A DNA stretch of 64,000 bases, taken from the NCBI RefSeq assembly GCF_027186265.1, contig NZ_CP114176.1, forward strand, positions 1,550,001 to 1,614,000, read 5' to 3'. Below, piece after piece: positions 9,619 to 18,496 of this stretch. Position 1 is the stretch's first letter. Each line of letters opens with the position of its first letter. The position numbers and the translations under genes are program-made. The notes under the pieces are model-generated. The model was not told the DNA's origin. It saw only the letters and a program-made list of their open reading frames with translations, and ran no database searches. The stretch comes from Lentibacillus daqui. GTDB lineage: Bacteria > Bacillota > Bacilli > Bacillales > Amphibacillaceae.

Positions 9619-10338
9619 TCAATCGGTTGCGTGTTCTTTTGAGAAAAATGTAAGTAATCCTTTCGTGATTCCGTCAACCATCAGCTGCTGGTAGTTTTTG
9701 TCCAGGAGCTTTTGTTCTGTTTCTTGATTGGATAAAAACCCTAGTTCCAAAAGAATGGCAGGTTTTATGTTATCCCTAAGGACCTGAAAGTCAGCAAAGG
9801 AAATTCCTCGGTCATTCGCCTTTGTTTCCCCAATAATGTTTGTTTGTACTACTTCAGCCAGCTGTTTGTTTGCTTTATCATAATAAAAAGTACTAATCCC
9901 TGTTACTTCAGGCAACTCTTGTACACTGTTATAATGAATGCTGATGAAAGCATCTGTTTCATTCATATTGGCAAGATTCGCCCGGGTTGCCAACGTTATA
10001 TAATCATCATGTTCCCTGGTCATGATAACGTCTGCACCTATTGTAGTTAGGATCTTTTTTAATAATGAGGCAGTTTCATATGTCAGGTCTTTTTCAAAAA
10101 CTCCGGAAGTACTAATAGCCCCCGTATCCGTTCCGCCATGACCCGCATCAATTACGATCGTTTTGTTCCTCATTCGTTCATCTGTCTGTGAAGGATTATC
10201 GTTTGTGATTTTCGGTGATGGCTCATTGGTATTCATGTCAGTTTCTTGTTTGCTTGTTTCTATTCGATAAAAATAAATAATAAAGGCTAAACCGCAAACA
10301 ATTCCAAAACAAAACACAAGCTTTAACCAAGTGCGCAA
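9619..10338 (-). CDS. N-acetylmuramoyl-L-alanine amidase (Amidase_3)
   Basis: 239 residues: an N-terminal membrane anchor or uncleaved signal (about 4-24), a short linker, then an Amidase_3 catalytic domain with IDAGHGGTDTG (zinc His), the Glu of EKDLT, ISIHYNS (second zinc His) and LLELGFLSN (catalytic Glu). It cleaves the stem peptide from muramic acid. The position matches B. subtilis yrvJ, but YrvJ is about twice as long with SH3b repeats, which are absent here. In size it is closer to CwlD. It is on the opposite strand to dtd and hisS. The RBS AAGGAGG precedes ATG 10338. Confidence 0.88.
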   Translation of the reverse strand: MRTWLKLVFCFGIVCGLAFIIYFYRIETSKQETDMNTNEPSPKITNDNPSQTDERMRNKTIVIDAGHGGTDTGAISTSGVFEKDLTYETASLLKKILTTIGADVIMTREHDDYITLATRANLANMNETDAFISIHYNSVQELPEVTGISTFYYDKANKQLAEVVQTNIIGETKANDRGISFADFQVLRDNIKPAILLELGFLSNQETEQKLLDKNYQQLMVDGITKGLLTFFSKEHATD

Positions 10339-10428
10339 GTAGATTCCTCCTTGTTTAAGCTGTTAGTATGCCATTTTCATTCATAAAAAATGCATTAATC
10401 GGCAAAACTAATTGCAGGAGGAATGAGT

Positions 10429-10602
10429 ATGCGATATGCCGATAAGCATTGGAATGCACAACAGAACAAAGATATATATGGAGTGGATCTTCATCGGTTC
10501 ATGGAGTTGGAGAATAGTTTGAACCATCTGGAAATAGCCCAGGAGTTGGGAATTTCACTAGGTGAGGTAAAAATGTTAAAGAAGAAGATCATTCGCGCTT
10601 GA
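10429..10602 (+). CDS. Small HTH-like protein (YrzK-like position)
   Basis: A 57-residue ORF with a good ribosome binding site (AGGAGG, seven bases before ATG 10429; ATG 10423 is too close). The C-terminal half, with EIAQELGISLGEVKMLKKK, reads as a helix-turn-helix of the sigma-70 region 4/MerR type. B. subtilis has a small hypothetical gene, yrzK, at this place between yrvJ and hisS, which may be the counterpart. No function is claimed. The -35 of the hisS promoter overlaps its stop codon. Confidence 0.6.
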   Translation: MRYADKHWNAQQNKDIYGVDLHRFMELENSLNHLEIAQELGISLGEVKMLKKKIIRA

Positions 10603-10627
10603 CTTTCTATTTCACACCGCTTATGAT
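10599..10627 (+). promoter_or_regulatory. Candidate SigA promoter of the hisS-aspS leader
   Basis: TTGACT (10599-10604), 17-bp spacer, TATGAT (10622-10627). The start would be near 10634, giving a roughly 390-nt leader ahead of hisS that contains the T-box. Confidence 0.55.
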
Positions 10628-10724
10628 TATAATCATTCGAAACAATATCGGAGCATGAATTCGTGATTTACGGACAATTTCTAATTAATACACACCGCTC
10701 GAGGGAAAGAGTAATTGAAAACCA

Positions 10725-10995
10725 GGTGAACAGAGAGAAAATGCCAGTGGCTGAAAGCATTTTTACATGATGGTCCAATGAAAGACATTCCTTAGGTTCG
10801 GTATCGAAATGAATAAATCCGTTCGGCCAAATATGATATAAAATTGATATATGGTGAAAAGACAGGATTTATTTAGTAGGTATGGACGTTTTGCAGGCGT
10901 TAACTGTGAAAGGTGGATGCATAGGTTTGCATCAATCAGGGTGGCAACGCGGGTTAGCTCTCGTCCCTTTTATTTAGGGACGGGGGTTTTTATAT
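10725..10995 (+). promoter_or_regulatory. T-box leader, histidine specific (hisS-aspS)
   Basis: The conserved T-box AGGGTGGCAACGCG is at 10938-10951, followed by the terminator CTCGTCCC...GGGACGGG plus TTTTT (about 10959-10994). Upstream are stem I features: AGAGAG (10733 region), GGCTGAAAGC, an ATGA bulge, and GAAAGACATTCC, in which CAT (10786-10788, His) is the likely specifier codon. Uncharged tRNA-His would pair with specifier and T-box and stabilise the antiterminator, switching on hisS and aspS. The T-box and terminator are seen directly; the specifier assignment is inference. Confidence 0.85.
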
Positions 10996-11020
10996 TATGT
11001 CAGGATTTGGAGGTATAACC

Positions 11021-12304
11021 ATGAGTATGAAAGCACCGAGGGGAACAAACGATATTCTTCCTGAAGATGCAAAGAAATGGCAATACGTTGAAAAGGTAAT
11101 CAAAAACATTTGTGATCGATTCCATTATGAGGAAATTCGTACGCCATTATTTGAACATACCGAGGTATTCCAACGCGGGGTTGGTGATACTACCGATATT
11201 GTGCAAAAAGAAATGTATACGTTTCTTGACCGGGGCGGGCGAAGTATCACTTTACGTCCGGAGGGTACAGCAGCAGTCGTACGAGCATTTGTTGAGCACA
11301 AACTATATGGTTCAGCAATCCAACCGGTAAAATTATTTTATTTTATGCAAATGTTTCGTTATGAACGGCCACAGCAAGGTCGGATGCGGCAATTAAATCA
11401 ATTTGGTGTAGAGGTACTTGGCAGTGCTGATCCAGCAGTTGATGCCGAGGTGATATCACTGGCCATGACTTGTTACCAGGAGCTTGGATTAACATCGCTT
11501 AAGCTGGTTATCAATAGTTTAGGGGATAAGGAGAGTCGCGATCATTATCGACAAGCGTTAGTTGATCATTTCACACCACATAAGGATGAACTTTGCACAG
11601 ATTGTCAAACACGCCTGACCCAAAATCCATTACGCATTCTGGACTGTAAGAAAGATCGGGATCACCCGGCAATGAAAACAGCCCCGTCCATACTTGATTA
11701 TTTAAATGAGGAGTCGGCAACTTATTTTGAACAGTTGAAAGACTACTTAACAAGAATGGGAATTTCATACACGGTTGATAAAAATCTTGTTCGCGGATTG
11801 GATTATTACAATCATACTGCATTTGAAATTATGAGTGATGCAGAAGGATTTGGTGCGATTACAACATTATGTGGTGGCGGCAGATATAACGGCCTTACCG
11901 AGGAATTAGGCGGACCTGATACACCGGGAATTGGTTTCGGTATGGGGCTTGAGCGATTGCTGCTGGCGATGGAGGCGGAACACATCGAGATTCCCATTGA
12001 TAATGATTTGGATTGTTATCTTGTTGCGGTTGGGGATCAGCCTAAAAAACAGGCAGTTTCACTTGCTCATGAGCTAAGGAAACAAGGAATCCAGGTGGAT
12101 CAGGATTATCAAGGGCGAAAAATGAAAGCACAATTAAAATCTGCTGACAGGTTGCACGCAAAATTTGTTCTGATTCTTGGAGAAGAAGAATTGGCAAAGC
12201 AGGTGATAACGGTTAAAACAATGAAAACCGGTGATCAACAAGAAATTGCACTTTCCCGGTTAGCTGACGAAATGAAAGATTTGCTTGAGGGAGGAAGTAA
12301 CTAA
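11021..12304 (+). CDS. hisS: Histidyl-tRNA synthetase
   Basis: 427 residues from ATG 11021, which follows GGAGG with seven-base spacing (the in-frame ATG 10997 lacks this and lies just after the terminator). Class II aaRS core: PRGTNDILPED at the N-terminus, motif 2 around FRYERPQQGR, the histidine-specific motifs LVRGLDYY and GGGRYNGL, motif 3 GFGMGLERLLLA, and a C-terminal anticodon-binding domain (about 330-425). It charges tRNA-His. It overlaps aspS by one base and sits under the T-box. Confidence 0.97.
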   Translation: MSMKAPRGTNDILPEDAKKWQYVEKVIKNICDRFHYEEIRTPLFEHTEVFQRGVGDTTDIVQKEMYTFLDRGGRSITLRPEGTAAVVRAFVEHKLYGSAIQPVKLFYFMQMFRYERPQQGRMRQLNQFGVEVLGSADPAVDAEVISLAMTCYQELGLTSLKLVINSLGDKESRDHYRQALVDHFTPHKDELCTDCQTRLTQNPLRILDCKKDRDHPAMKTAPSILDYLNEESATYFEQLKDYLTRMGISYTVDKNLVRGLDYYNHTAFEIMSDAEGFGAITTLCGGGRYNGLTEELGGPDTPGIGFGMGLERLLLAMEAEHIEIPIDNDLDCYLVAVGDQPKKQAVSLAHELRKQGIQVDQDYQGRKMKAQLKSADRLHAKFVLILGEEELAKQVITVKTMKTGDQQEIALSRLADEMKDLLEGGSN

Positions 12305-14076
12305 TGCATGAACGGGTTCAAGCAGGTACATTAACAGAGAAGCATATAAATTTTGATATTTTATTGAAAGGCTGGGTACAAAAACGACGGGATCTGGGTG
12401 GTTTAATCTTTATTGACTTACGGGATCGTTCAGGTATTGTTCAGGTTGTGTTCAATCCCGCAGTTTCTCAGGATGCACTCGCCGTTGCAGAGGATGTACG
12501 TAATGAATATGTAGTTGAAATAACAGGAAAAGTAGTAAAACGGGATGAATCAACGGTAAATGAGGCGATGGCAACCGGGCATATTGAGGTCCTTGCCTCC
12601 AGCCTGGTTGTGCTAAATAAGGCGAAAAACCCACCATTTATGATTCAGGATGAGACAGATGTGAGTGAGGATTTACGCCTGAAGTATCGGTATTTGGATT
12701 TACGCAGGAATACATTGCAAAAGACTTTTAAGCTAAGGCATCAGACAACTCAGACAGTAAGGAACTTTTTGAACGATGAAGGTTTTTTGGAAATGGAGAC
12801 ACCTATTTTAACCAAGAGTACACCAGAGGGGGCTCGAGATTATTTAGTACCAAGCAGGGTACATCCAGGCGAATTTTATGCTTTGCCGCAATCACCACAG
12901 TTGTTCAAACAATTAATCATGATGTCCGGGTTTGAAAAATATTATCAAATTGCCCGCTGTTTTCGTGATGAGGATCTACGTGCGGACCGGCAGCCGGAGT
13001 TCACGCAAATTGATATTGAAACATCATTTATGTCAAGTGACGAAATTATGGAAATGACCGAGCGAATGATGAAAAAAGTAATGAAGGAAGTAAAAGGTCT
13101 GGACGTTTCGTTGCCTTTTCCCCGTTTATCTTATGATGAAGCAATGCAGCGTTATGGCTCGGATAAGCCAGATACAAGATTTGCGATGGAATTGATTCAT
13201 GTATCTGATATTGTTCAGGATTCCTCTTTTGGTGTTTTCAAGCAGGCAATTGCCAATGGGGGAAAAGTATGTTTGTTAAATGTAAAGCAGCAGGCAAACA
13301 ATTTTTCCAGAAAAGATATTGATAAACTGACTGAATTTGCCAAGATCTATAATGCCAAAGGATTAGCCTGGCTCAAGCTGGAAAACGATGGAGTCAAAGG
13401 ACCAATTGCCAAATTTTTATCTGATGCTGAAAAACAAAATCTAATCAATCGGGCAGAAGCGACTGAAGGGGACTTACTGTTATTTTGCGCTGATAAGACA
13501 AGCATTGTTTATGACAGTCTTGGTGCATTACGATTGAAGCTGGGCAAGGAATTGAACTTAATCGATGAAACGCAATTTAATTTCTTGTGGGTGACAGACT
13601 GGCCACTTCTGGAGTACGATGAGGATACGGAAAGATATTCTGCAGCCCATCATCCATTTACGATGCCGCAAGAAGCGGACTGGGATAAGTTAACGTCTGA
13701 TCCCGGAAATGTTCGGGCAATCGCCTATGACATTGTATTAAACGGTTATGAGCTTGGTGGCGGATCCCTCCGTAATTATAAACGCGAACAGCAGGATAAA
13801 ATGTTTGAGGTGTTGGGATTTAGTAAAGAAAAAGCGGAAGAGCAATTTGGCTTTTTACTTGATGCCCTGGAATATGGCGCACCTCCCCATGGTGGAATCG
13901 CACTTGGATTAGACCGGATTATTATGCTGCTCGCAGGATGGACAAATATGCGGGATACGATTTTATTTCCAAAAACAGCATCTGCTTCCGACTTATTAAC
14001 GGAAGCGCCAAGTGAGGTAAGTACAAACCAATTAGATGAGCTCTCTATTCAACTACAGAAGAAATATGAAGATTAA
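12304..14076 (+). CDS. aspS: Aspartyl-tRNA synthetase
   Basis: 590 residues, the bacterial type: N-terminal OB-fold anticodon-binding domain (about 1-105, LKGWVQKRRDLGGLIF), class II catalytic core with motif 2 FRDEDLRADRQPEFTQID, the GAD insertion domain (about 280-415) and motif 3 GLDRIIMLLAG near 535. It charges tRNA-Asp; whether it also charges tRNA-Asn cannot be told without knowing if gatCAB/asnS are present. Its start overlaps the hisS stop, so it shares the T-box. Confidence 0.97.
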   Translation: MHERVQAGTLTEKHINFDILLKGWVQKRRDLGGLIFIDLRDRSGIVQVVFNPAVSQDALAVAEDVRNEYVVEITGKVVKRDESTVNEAMATGHIEVLASSLVVLNKAKNPPFMIQDETDVSEDLRLKYRYLDLRRNTLQKTFKLRHQTTQTVRNFLNDEGFLEMETPILTKSTPEGARDYLVPSRVHPGEFYALPQSPQLFKQLIMMSGFEKYYQIARCFRDEDLRADRQPEFTQIDIETSFMSSDEIMEMTERMMKKVMKEVKGLDVSLPFPRLSYDEAMQRYGSDKPDTRFAMELIHVSDIVQDSSFGVFKQAIANGGKVCLLNVKQQANNFSRKDIDKLTEFAKIYNAKGLAWLKLENDGVKGPIAKFLSDAEKQNLINRAEATEGDLLLFCADKTSIVYDSLGALRLKLGKELNLIDETQFNFLWVTDWPLLEYDEDTERYSAAHHPFTMPQEADWDKLTSDPGNVRAIAYDIVLNGYELGGGSLRNYKREQQDKMFEVLGFSKEKAEEQFGFLLDALEYGAPPHGGIALGLDRIIMLLAGWTNMRDTILFPKTASASDLLTEAPSEVSTNQLDELSIQLQKKYED

Positions 14077-14131
14077 AGTAAATTGTTGTGATATCGAAAC
14101 AAAAGTAATTAATTTTTCATATTCTTAAATA

Positions 14132-14160
14132 TTGAAAAAGTTAACTCCTTATGATATTAT
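14132..14160 (+). promoter_or_regulatory. Candidate SigA promoter of 6S RNA
   Basis: TTGAAA (14132-14137), 17-bp spacer, TATTAT (14155-14160). This places a start near 14167, about 20 nt before the closing stem of the RNA, consistent with a 5' precursor. Confidence 0.55.
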
Positions 14161-14186
14161 TATTTTTACAAACAATTAGGTTTGTT

Positions 14187-14377
14187 GGTCAATCCTGATG
14201 TGTACGTTTGGTATATTGTTTTGACCGAACATTAATATAACCGGGAGCTTGCAGGTTTCCATGTTGCGTGCATGCCTCTACTTACATGAAGCGGGGACGT
14301 ACAATGTATGGAACAGAGCACCCACCTGCGTAGAGCGGGATCAAAACCAGGAATTAAACGGCACATTGGGATTGATC
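14187..14377 (+). ncRNA. ssrSA: 6S RNA (BsrA/SsrSA type)
   Basis: A 191-nt stretch whose ends pair: GGTCAATCCTGATGTG (14187-14202) with CACATTGGGATTGATC (14362-14377). Between them are blocks that resemble Bacillus 6S-1 RNA, including TTTCCATGTTGC, AAGCGGGGACGTACAATGT, ATGGAAC and CACCCACCTGCG, forming a long interrupted helix with a central bulge. The place downstream of aspS is where B. subtilis ssrSA lies. 6S RNA mimics an open promoter, binds SigA-RNA polymerase and templates product RNAs on outgrowth. The closing stem was checked by eye; the family match is from memory of the B. subtilis sequence. Confidence 0.85.
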
Positions 14378-14397
14378 TTACATAGTTAACAATCAAT

Positions 14398-14432
14398 AAA
14401 AAACTCTTCCTGTAGGGAAGAGTTTTTTATTG
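14398..14432. terminator. Bidirectional terminator between 6S RNA and rsfA
   Basis: ACTCTTCC (14403-14410) pairs with GGGAAGAGT (14415-14423), flanked by A-run and T-run, so it can end 6S RNA on the plus strand and rsfA on the minus strand. Confidence 0.75.
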
Positions 14433-15104
14433 ATTGGAACTTTGGGCAATTTGTTGCAAATTACCATTTTTGTCCATCCTAAATGCGGGTGGCTTCATAT
14501 TACCCTGATCTTCAAAAACAGTCATTTTTCTAGCGCGATCCATAATTTGCATAAACACTTGATAATCCTCCTGAATAGTTGCCAGCTGTTTCTCGGTTTG
14601 TGCCAACTTCTGTTCCAATTCATCCACCTGTTCGTTTAACCTGGCGTTTTCCTCTTGCATAGCTTCCAAGCTTTGTTTTGATTGATTGGAAGCATGATAG
14701 TCTTTTTTTACCTCATTCAGGTATTGGATCACCATATCTAAAGTAAGTGCGGATGTATTCGCTGGAACACTATCTGAACTAGTTTCCGTTACAACCGGTC
14801 TCTCTTTGTTTGGCTGCGGTAATGAAATTGCTGTTTTTCTAGACTTCGGTAAGCTTTGTGCTATTGCCCGTTTCTTTTCTTTTCGTTGTCTTTTTGCCAA
14901 ATCAATAGCATGATCATATTTCCTTCTTACCTCGGCATTCCAACGAAACCCGCATGCTGCCGATGTACGATTTAATTTATCCCCAACTTCTTCAAATGCG
15001 TTAAGCTGGGTGCTGCCTTCCCTGATATGCCGTAATACGGTTTCCGCTAATAATAGATCATCCTCATGTGACCATGCATCCTGTCTAACCTTAACCAATA
15101 TCAT
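14427..15104 (-). CDS. rsfA: RsfA-family transcriptional regulator
   Basis: 225 residues. The N-terminus (about 8-65) has a Myb/SANT-like fold: WSHEDDLLLAETVLRHIREG and TSAACGFRWNAEVRRKY, the signature of RsfA/YlbO-type regulators. A basic linker, a Ser/Pro-rich middle and a long C-terminal coiled coil (about 140-195) follow. B. subtilis RsfA is a SigF-dependent prespore regulator that tunes SigF/SigG genes. RsfA and YlbO cannot be told apart with certainty here, and in B. subtilis neither is beside aspS. The RBS is GGAG. Confidence 0.7.
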   Translation of the reverse strand: MILVKVRQDAWSHEDDLLLAETVLRHIREGSTQLNAFEEVGDKLNRTSAACGFRWNAEVRRKYDHAIDLAKRQRKEKKRAIAQSLPKSRKTAISLPQPNKERPVVTETSSDSVPANTSALTLDMVIQYLNEVKKDYHASNQSKQSLEAMQEENARLNEQVDELEQKLAQTEKQLATIQEDYQVFMQIMDRARKMTVFEDQGNMKPPAFRMDKNGNLQQIAQSSNQ

Positions 15105-15199
15105 TCATCTCCTTTTTCGATTCACGAGATATCATCATAATTCCATAGATTGATTATCTAGTAACTATTATGACCGGTTGAAAAAGGAAATATACGTGA

Positions 15200-16480
15200 C
15201 TAGTTTGTATTATTTGCTGCCTGAATTTTTTCATATACTTGTTTTAATGCCTGTTCAAATTTACCTGACCCTTTTGGCTTGTAGTACTGCCTTTTTTTAA
15301 TTGAATCAGGTAAATATTGTTGCTTGACCCAGCTGTTTTCATAGTGATGCGGATATTTGTACGCTACGCCGCGGCCGATAGTTTTGGCACCTTGATAATG
15401 TGCGTCCTTTAAATGAAGCGGGATCTCACCACTTTTACCATTATGGATATCACTTAGAGCAGCATCCATGGCTTCGTAGGCCGTGTTTGATTTCGGTGAT
15501 AATGCCAATTCTGTAATGGCTACCGCAAGCGGGATACGAGCTTCCGGAAAACCTAATCGTTCGGCTGCTTGTACTGCCGCAACTGCGCGGGGTCCCGCCT
15601 GCGGATTTGCAAGTCCAATGTCTTCATAGGCGCAGACAATCATCCTTCTGGCAATACTGTCCAAATCACCAGCTTCGATTAGTCTTCCTAAATAATGCAA
15701 CGCGGCATTGACATCACTACCTCTAATGGATTTCTGAAAGGCTGACAAGACATCATAATGGGCATCCCCATCCTTATCATGGGAAAAACTTTTTTTCTGC
15801 ATGCATTCTTCCGCAATTGCAAGTGTAATAATGATTTTTCCATCATTATCTTTTGGTGTCGAGGCAACAGCCAGTTCCAGTCCGTTTAATGCTGACCGCA
15901 TATCTCCATTGGCGGCAAAAGCAAAGTGTTCGACTGCATCATCGGTCAATTCGATATTCTGATCTCCAAGTCCGTTTTGTTTATCGATAATCGCCCGTTT
16001 AATGGCTGTTTTAATGTTTTCAATGGTCAGCCCATGGACTTCAAATAGGTGGCAGCGGCTACGTATCGCCGGATTGATCGAGTGATATGGGTTACTTGTT
16101 GTACAACCGATTAACGTGATCAGGTTGTTCTCCACGTGTGGCAGCAGAAAGTCCTGCTTCGCCTTGTCCAAGCGATGGACCTCATCTAACACGAGTACAA
16201 TTTGCCCGGACATTTTTGCTTCCTCAACAACAATTTCCATATCTTTCTTTTTGTCGACCACCGCATTGAGCATTTTAACCCGGATACCAAGTGTTTTGGC
16301 TAATGCTACTGCCATCGATGTCTTTCCGGTGCCTGGAGGGCCAAATAAAATCATGGAGGCAAGCCGTTTGGCATCAATCATGCGTCGTAGAATTTTCCCC
16401 TCACCAACTAAGTGTTCCTGGCCGATTATCTCTTCAATATGTGCGGGCCGCATTCGATAGGCAAGTGGTTTTTGTTTCAT
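15200..16480 (-). CDS. rarA: Replication-associated recombination protein RarA (MgsA)
   Basis: 426 residues from ATG 16480 (MKQKPLAYRMRP); the longer in-frame start lacks support. AAA+ ATPase with Walker A GPPGTGKTS near 50-58, Walker B VLVLDEVHR, sensor GCTTSNP and arginine finger IRSRC, then the MgsA/WHIP tetramerisation domain (ALSDIHNGKSGEIPLHLKDAHYQGAK). It acts at stalled replication forks. In B. subtilis (YrvN) it is also between aspS and cymR; here it faces the opposite way to cymR, and yrvM (tcdA) is absent from the interval. Confidence 0.95.
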   Translation of the reverse strand: MKQKPLAYRMRPAHIEEIIGQEHLVGEGKILRRMIDAKRLASMILFGPPGTGKTSMAVALAKTLGIRVKMLNAVVDKKKDMEIVVEEAKMSGQIVLVLDEVHRLDKAKQDFLLPHVENNLITLIGCTTSNPYHSINPAIRSRCHLFEVHGLTIENIKTAIKRAIIDKQNGLGDQNIELTDDAVEHFAFAANGDMRSALNGLELAVASTPKDNDGKIIITLAIAEECMQKKSFSHDKDGDAHYDVLSAFQKSIRGSDVNAALHYLGRLIEAGDLDSIARRMIVCAYEDIGLANPQAGPRAVAAVQAAERLGFPEARIPLAVAITELALSPKSNTAYEAMDAALSDIHNGKSGEIPLHLKDAHYQGAKTIGRGVAYKYPHHYENSWVKQQYLPDSIKKRQYYKPKGSGKFEQALKQVYEKIQAANNTN

Positions 16481-16566
16481 TTTAATCTTCCTTTGTATAT
16501 AATAATGATTTATGCACAAAGCATTGTTAATCAATTGGGTTGGTTGTAATGCCTTTCTTTTAGTGC

Positions 16567-16720
16567 GTGTTCAAAAAGGAGGATAAAAAGGACCGAGAAG
16601 TTCTAGGCGGCGTGGCTTTGAGCACCGGAGTGTACATAAAAAGTACATGAGGAGCGGAAAAGCAAGCCAACGACGAAATTCGACGTGTCATTTTTACCGG
16701 ACTTTTTGAACATCCTCTAA
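16567..16720. repeat. Intergenic repeat family 1, 154-bp copy
   Basis: Starts GTGTTCAAAAAGGAGG and ends ACCGGACTTTTTGAACATCCTC; the ends are inverted repeats. The interior contains GACCGAGAAGTTC, GGCGGCGTGGCTTTG, a GTACAT repeat and AAGCAAGCCAACGA, shared with the copies at 29698 and 46568, but it lacks their GC-rich hairpin module. It lies in the divergent rarA/cymR spacer, upstream of the cymR -10 (TATAAT, 16769-16774). Confidence 0.85.
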
Positions 16721-16852
16721 TAAGCCTAATTGTGAATGTATGAAAATGCAAGGAACTACCATTCGTGCTATAATAGCAAGTATCTGGAACGAAAATGAGC
16801 GATGTATGCTAAAATACGAAAAACGTTATGAAGAAATATTGAGGTGTATATA

Positions 16853-17272
16853 ATGAAAATATCAACAAAAGGTCGATATGGTTTGACGATCATGATTGAA
16901 TTGGCGAGAAACGCTGGGGAGGGTCCCATCTCACTTAAACAAATTGCCCGGGAAAAGGACTTGTCGGAACATTATTTGGAACAATTGGCTTCCCCATTGC
17001 GCAATGCCGGACTGGTAAAAAGCGTGCGCGGAGCCTACGGAGGATATGTTTTGGCAAAACAGTCAAAAGAAATAACTGCTGGTGATATTATTCGTGTGTT
17101 GGAAGGACCGATTACGCTTGTGGAAGGTATTGAAAACGAAGAGCCTGCTCAACAGGCATTATGGTTACGGGTCAGAGATGCGGTTAAAAATGTGCTTGAT
17201 ACAACGACATTAGAAGATTTGAAAAACCACGAAAATGACCAGCTGCAAGATTCGTATATGTTTTATATTTAG
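16853..17272 (+). CDS. cymR: Rrf2-family cysteine metabolism regulator CymR
   Basis: 139 residues, Rrf2 winged-helix type (MKISTKGRYGLTIMIELA; HTH with LKQIAREKDLSEHYLEQL). It contains no cysteine, so it cannot carry the Fe-S cluster of IscR/NsrR, which fits CymR. In B. subtilis CymR with CysK represses cysteine uptake and synthesis genes when cysteine is plentiful. ATG 16853 follows GAGGTG. A TATAAT at 16769-16774 is the likely -10, with a weak -35. nifS and mnmA follow in order. Confidence 0.93.
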   Translation: MKISTKGRYGLTIMIELARNAGEGPISLKQIAREKDLSEHYLEQLASPLRNAGLVKSVRGAYGGYVLAKQSKEITAGDIIRVLEGPITLVEGIENEEPAQQALWLRVRDAVKNVLDTTTLEDLKNHENDQLQDSYMFYI

Positions 17273-17336
17273 GAGGTTAAAACAAAAGGTGTCTGTTTGA
17301 CTGGACGCCAGAGCTAGACAGGAAGGAAAGGTAAAG

Positions 17337-18479
17337 ATGGAACAAATTTATTTGGATCATGCTGCAACAACTCCGGTTACCAAAGAGGTATTGGATGCCA
17401 TGTATTCCATTTATGCGGATGTGTTTGGCAATGCGTCCAGTGTTCATTCATTCGGACGCAAAGCGAGAAGCTATTTGGATGAGGCCAGGCATGTTTTGGC
17501 AGATAGTATTGGCGCAAATGACAAAGAAATTATTTTTACAAGCGGTGGAACTGAAGCAGACAATCTGGCCCTGATTGGAACGGCACTTGCAAATCAGGAA
17601 AAAGGAAACCATATTATTACGACAGCTCAGGAGCATCATGCTACATTGCATACGGCAAAGGCACTGGAACAAAAGGGATTTCAAGTAACCTATTTACCGG
17701 TTTATCAGGATGGGAAAATTGCGATGGATGATTTGCAGCATGCATTGACCGATGATACGATTCTTGTTTCGGTGATGACCGTAAATAATGAAACAGGTGT
17801 GCCCCAGCCGGTTGCAGAAATTGGCAATTTGCTTAAGGAACACCAGGCGTATTTCCATACGGATGCGGTGCAAGCTTATGGACTGTTGGATCTCCCGGTA
17901 CATGAACTGGGGATTGATCTGCTGTCAACATCTGCCCATAAATTAAATGGGCCAAAAGGGATCGGCTTTTTGTTTGTTAGAAATGGAGTTCCTCTGAAGC
18001 AACTGCAATTTGGTGGTGAGCAGGAACGCAAACGCCGTGCTGGCACTGAAAATGTTGTTGAGGCAGTTGGTTTTCAAAAGGCGGTTGAACAAAGCATTGC
18101 TGCAAGAACGGATCGGATCGAACAGTACAAGCGGTTTAAGCAATTATTTCTCGATATTTTAACCGAGGAAGGGATTTCTTTTCAAGTAAATGGCGATTCG
18201 GAATTGGCTGTTCCAACAATCGTAAATATCAGCTTTTCGGGTATGCATGTGGAAACATTGTTAACCAATTTGGATTTAGCCGGGATTGCCGCTTCAAGTG
18301 GCAGTGCATGTACAGCCGGGTCAGTGGAACCTTCCCATGTGTTAACGGCAATGTATGGAGCAGATAATGAACGGGCAACAAACTCCATTCGTTTTAGCTT
18401 TGGCACATATAATACAATGGAGAATGTAACGACTGCAGCAAAACGTGTTGCAGCAATCATAAACCGATTAAAATCATAA
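17337..18479 (+). CDS. yrvO: Cysteine desulfurase (NifS/YrvO type)
   Basis: 380 residues, a class V aminotransferase fold PLP enzyme. The PLP lysine is in STSAHKLNGPKG (about 200-211), the substrate-binding HHAT motif is near 102, and the catalytic cysteine is in SSGSACTAGS (about 325). It takes sulfur from cysteine and, being next to mnmA, most likely supplies MnmA for 2-thiouridine in tRNA, as shown for B. subtilis YrvO. It starts at ATG 17337 after AAGGAAAGG and is followed 17 bases later by mnmA. Confidence 0.95.
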   Translation: MEQIYLDHAATTPVTKEVLDAMYSIYADVFGNASSVHSFGRKARSYLDEARHVLADSIGANDKEIIFTSGGTEADNLALIGTALANQEKGNHIITTAQEHHATLHTAKALEQKGFQVTYLPVYQDGKIAMDDLQHALTDDTILVSVMTVNNETGVPQPVAEIGNLLKEHQAYFHTDAVQAYGLLDLPVHELGIDLLSTSAHKLNGPKGIGFLFVRNGVPLKQLQFGGEQERKRRAGTENVVEAVGFQKAVEQSIAARTDRIEQYKRFKQLFLDILTEEGISFQVNGDSELAVPTIVNISFSGMHVETLLTNLDLAGIAASSGSACTAGSVEPSHVLTAMYGADNERATNSIRFSFGTYNTMENVTTAAKRVAAIINRLKS

Positions 18480-18496
18480 TAAGGTGGTGAATAGAT

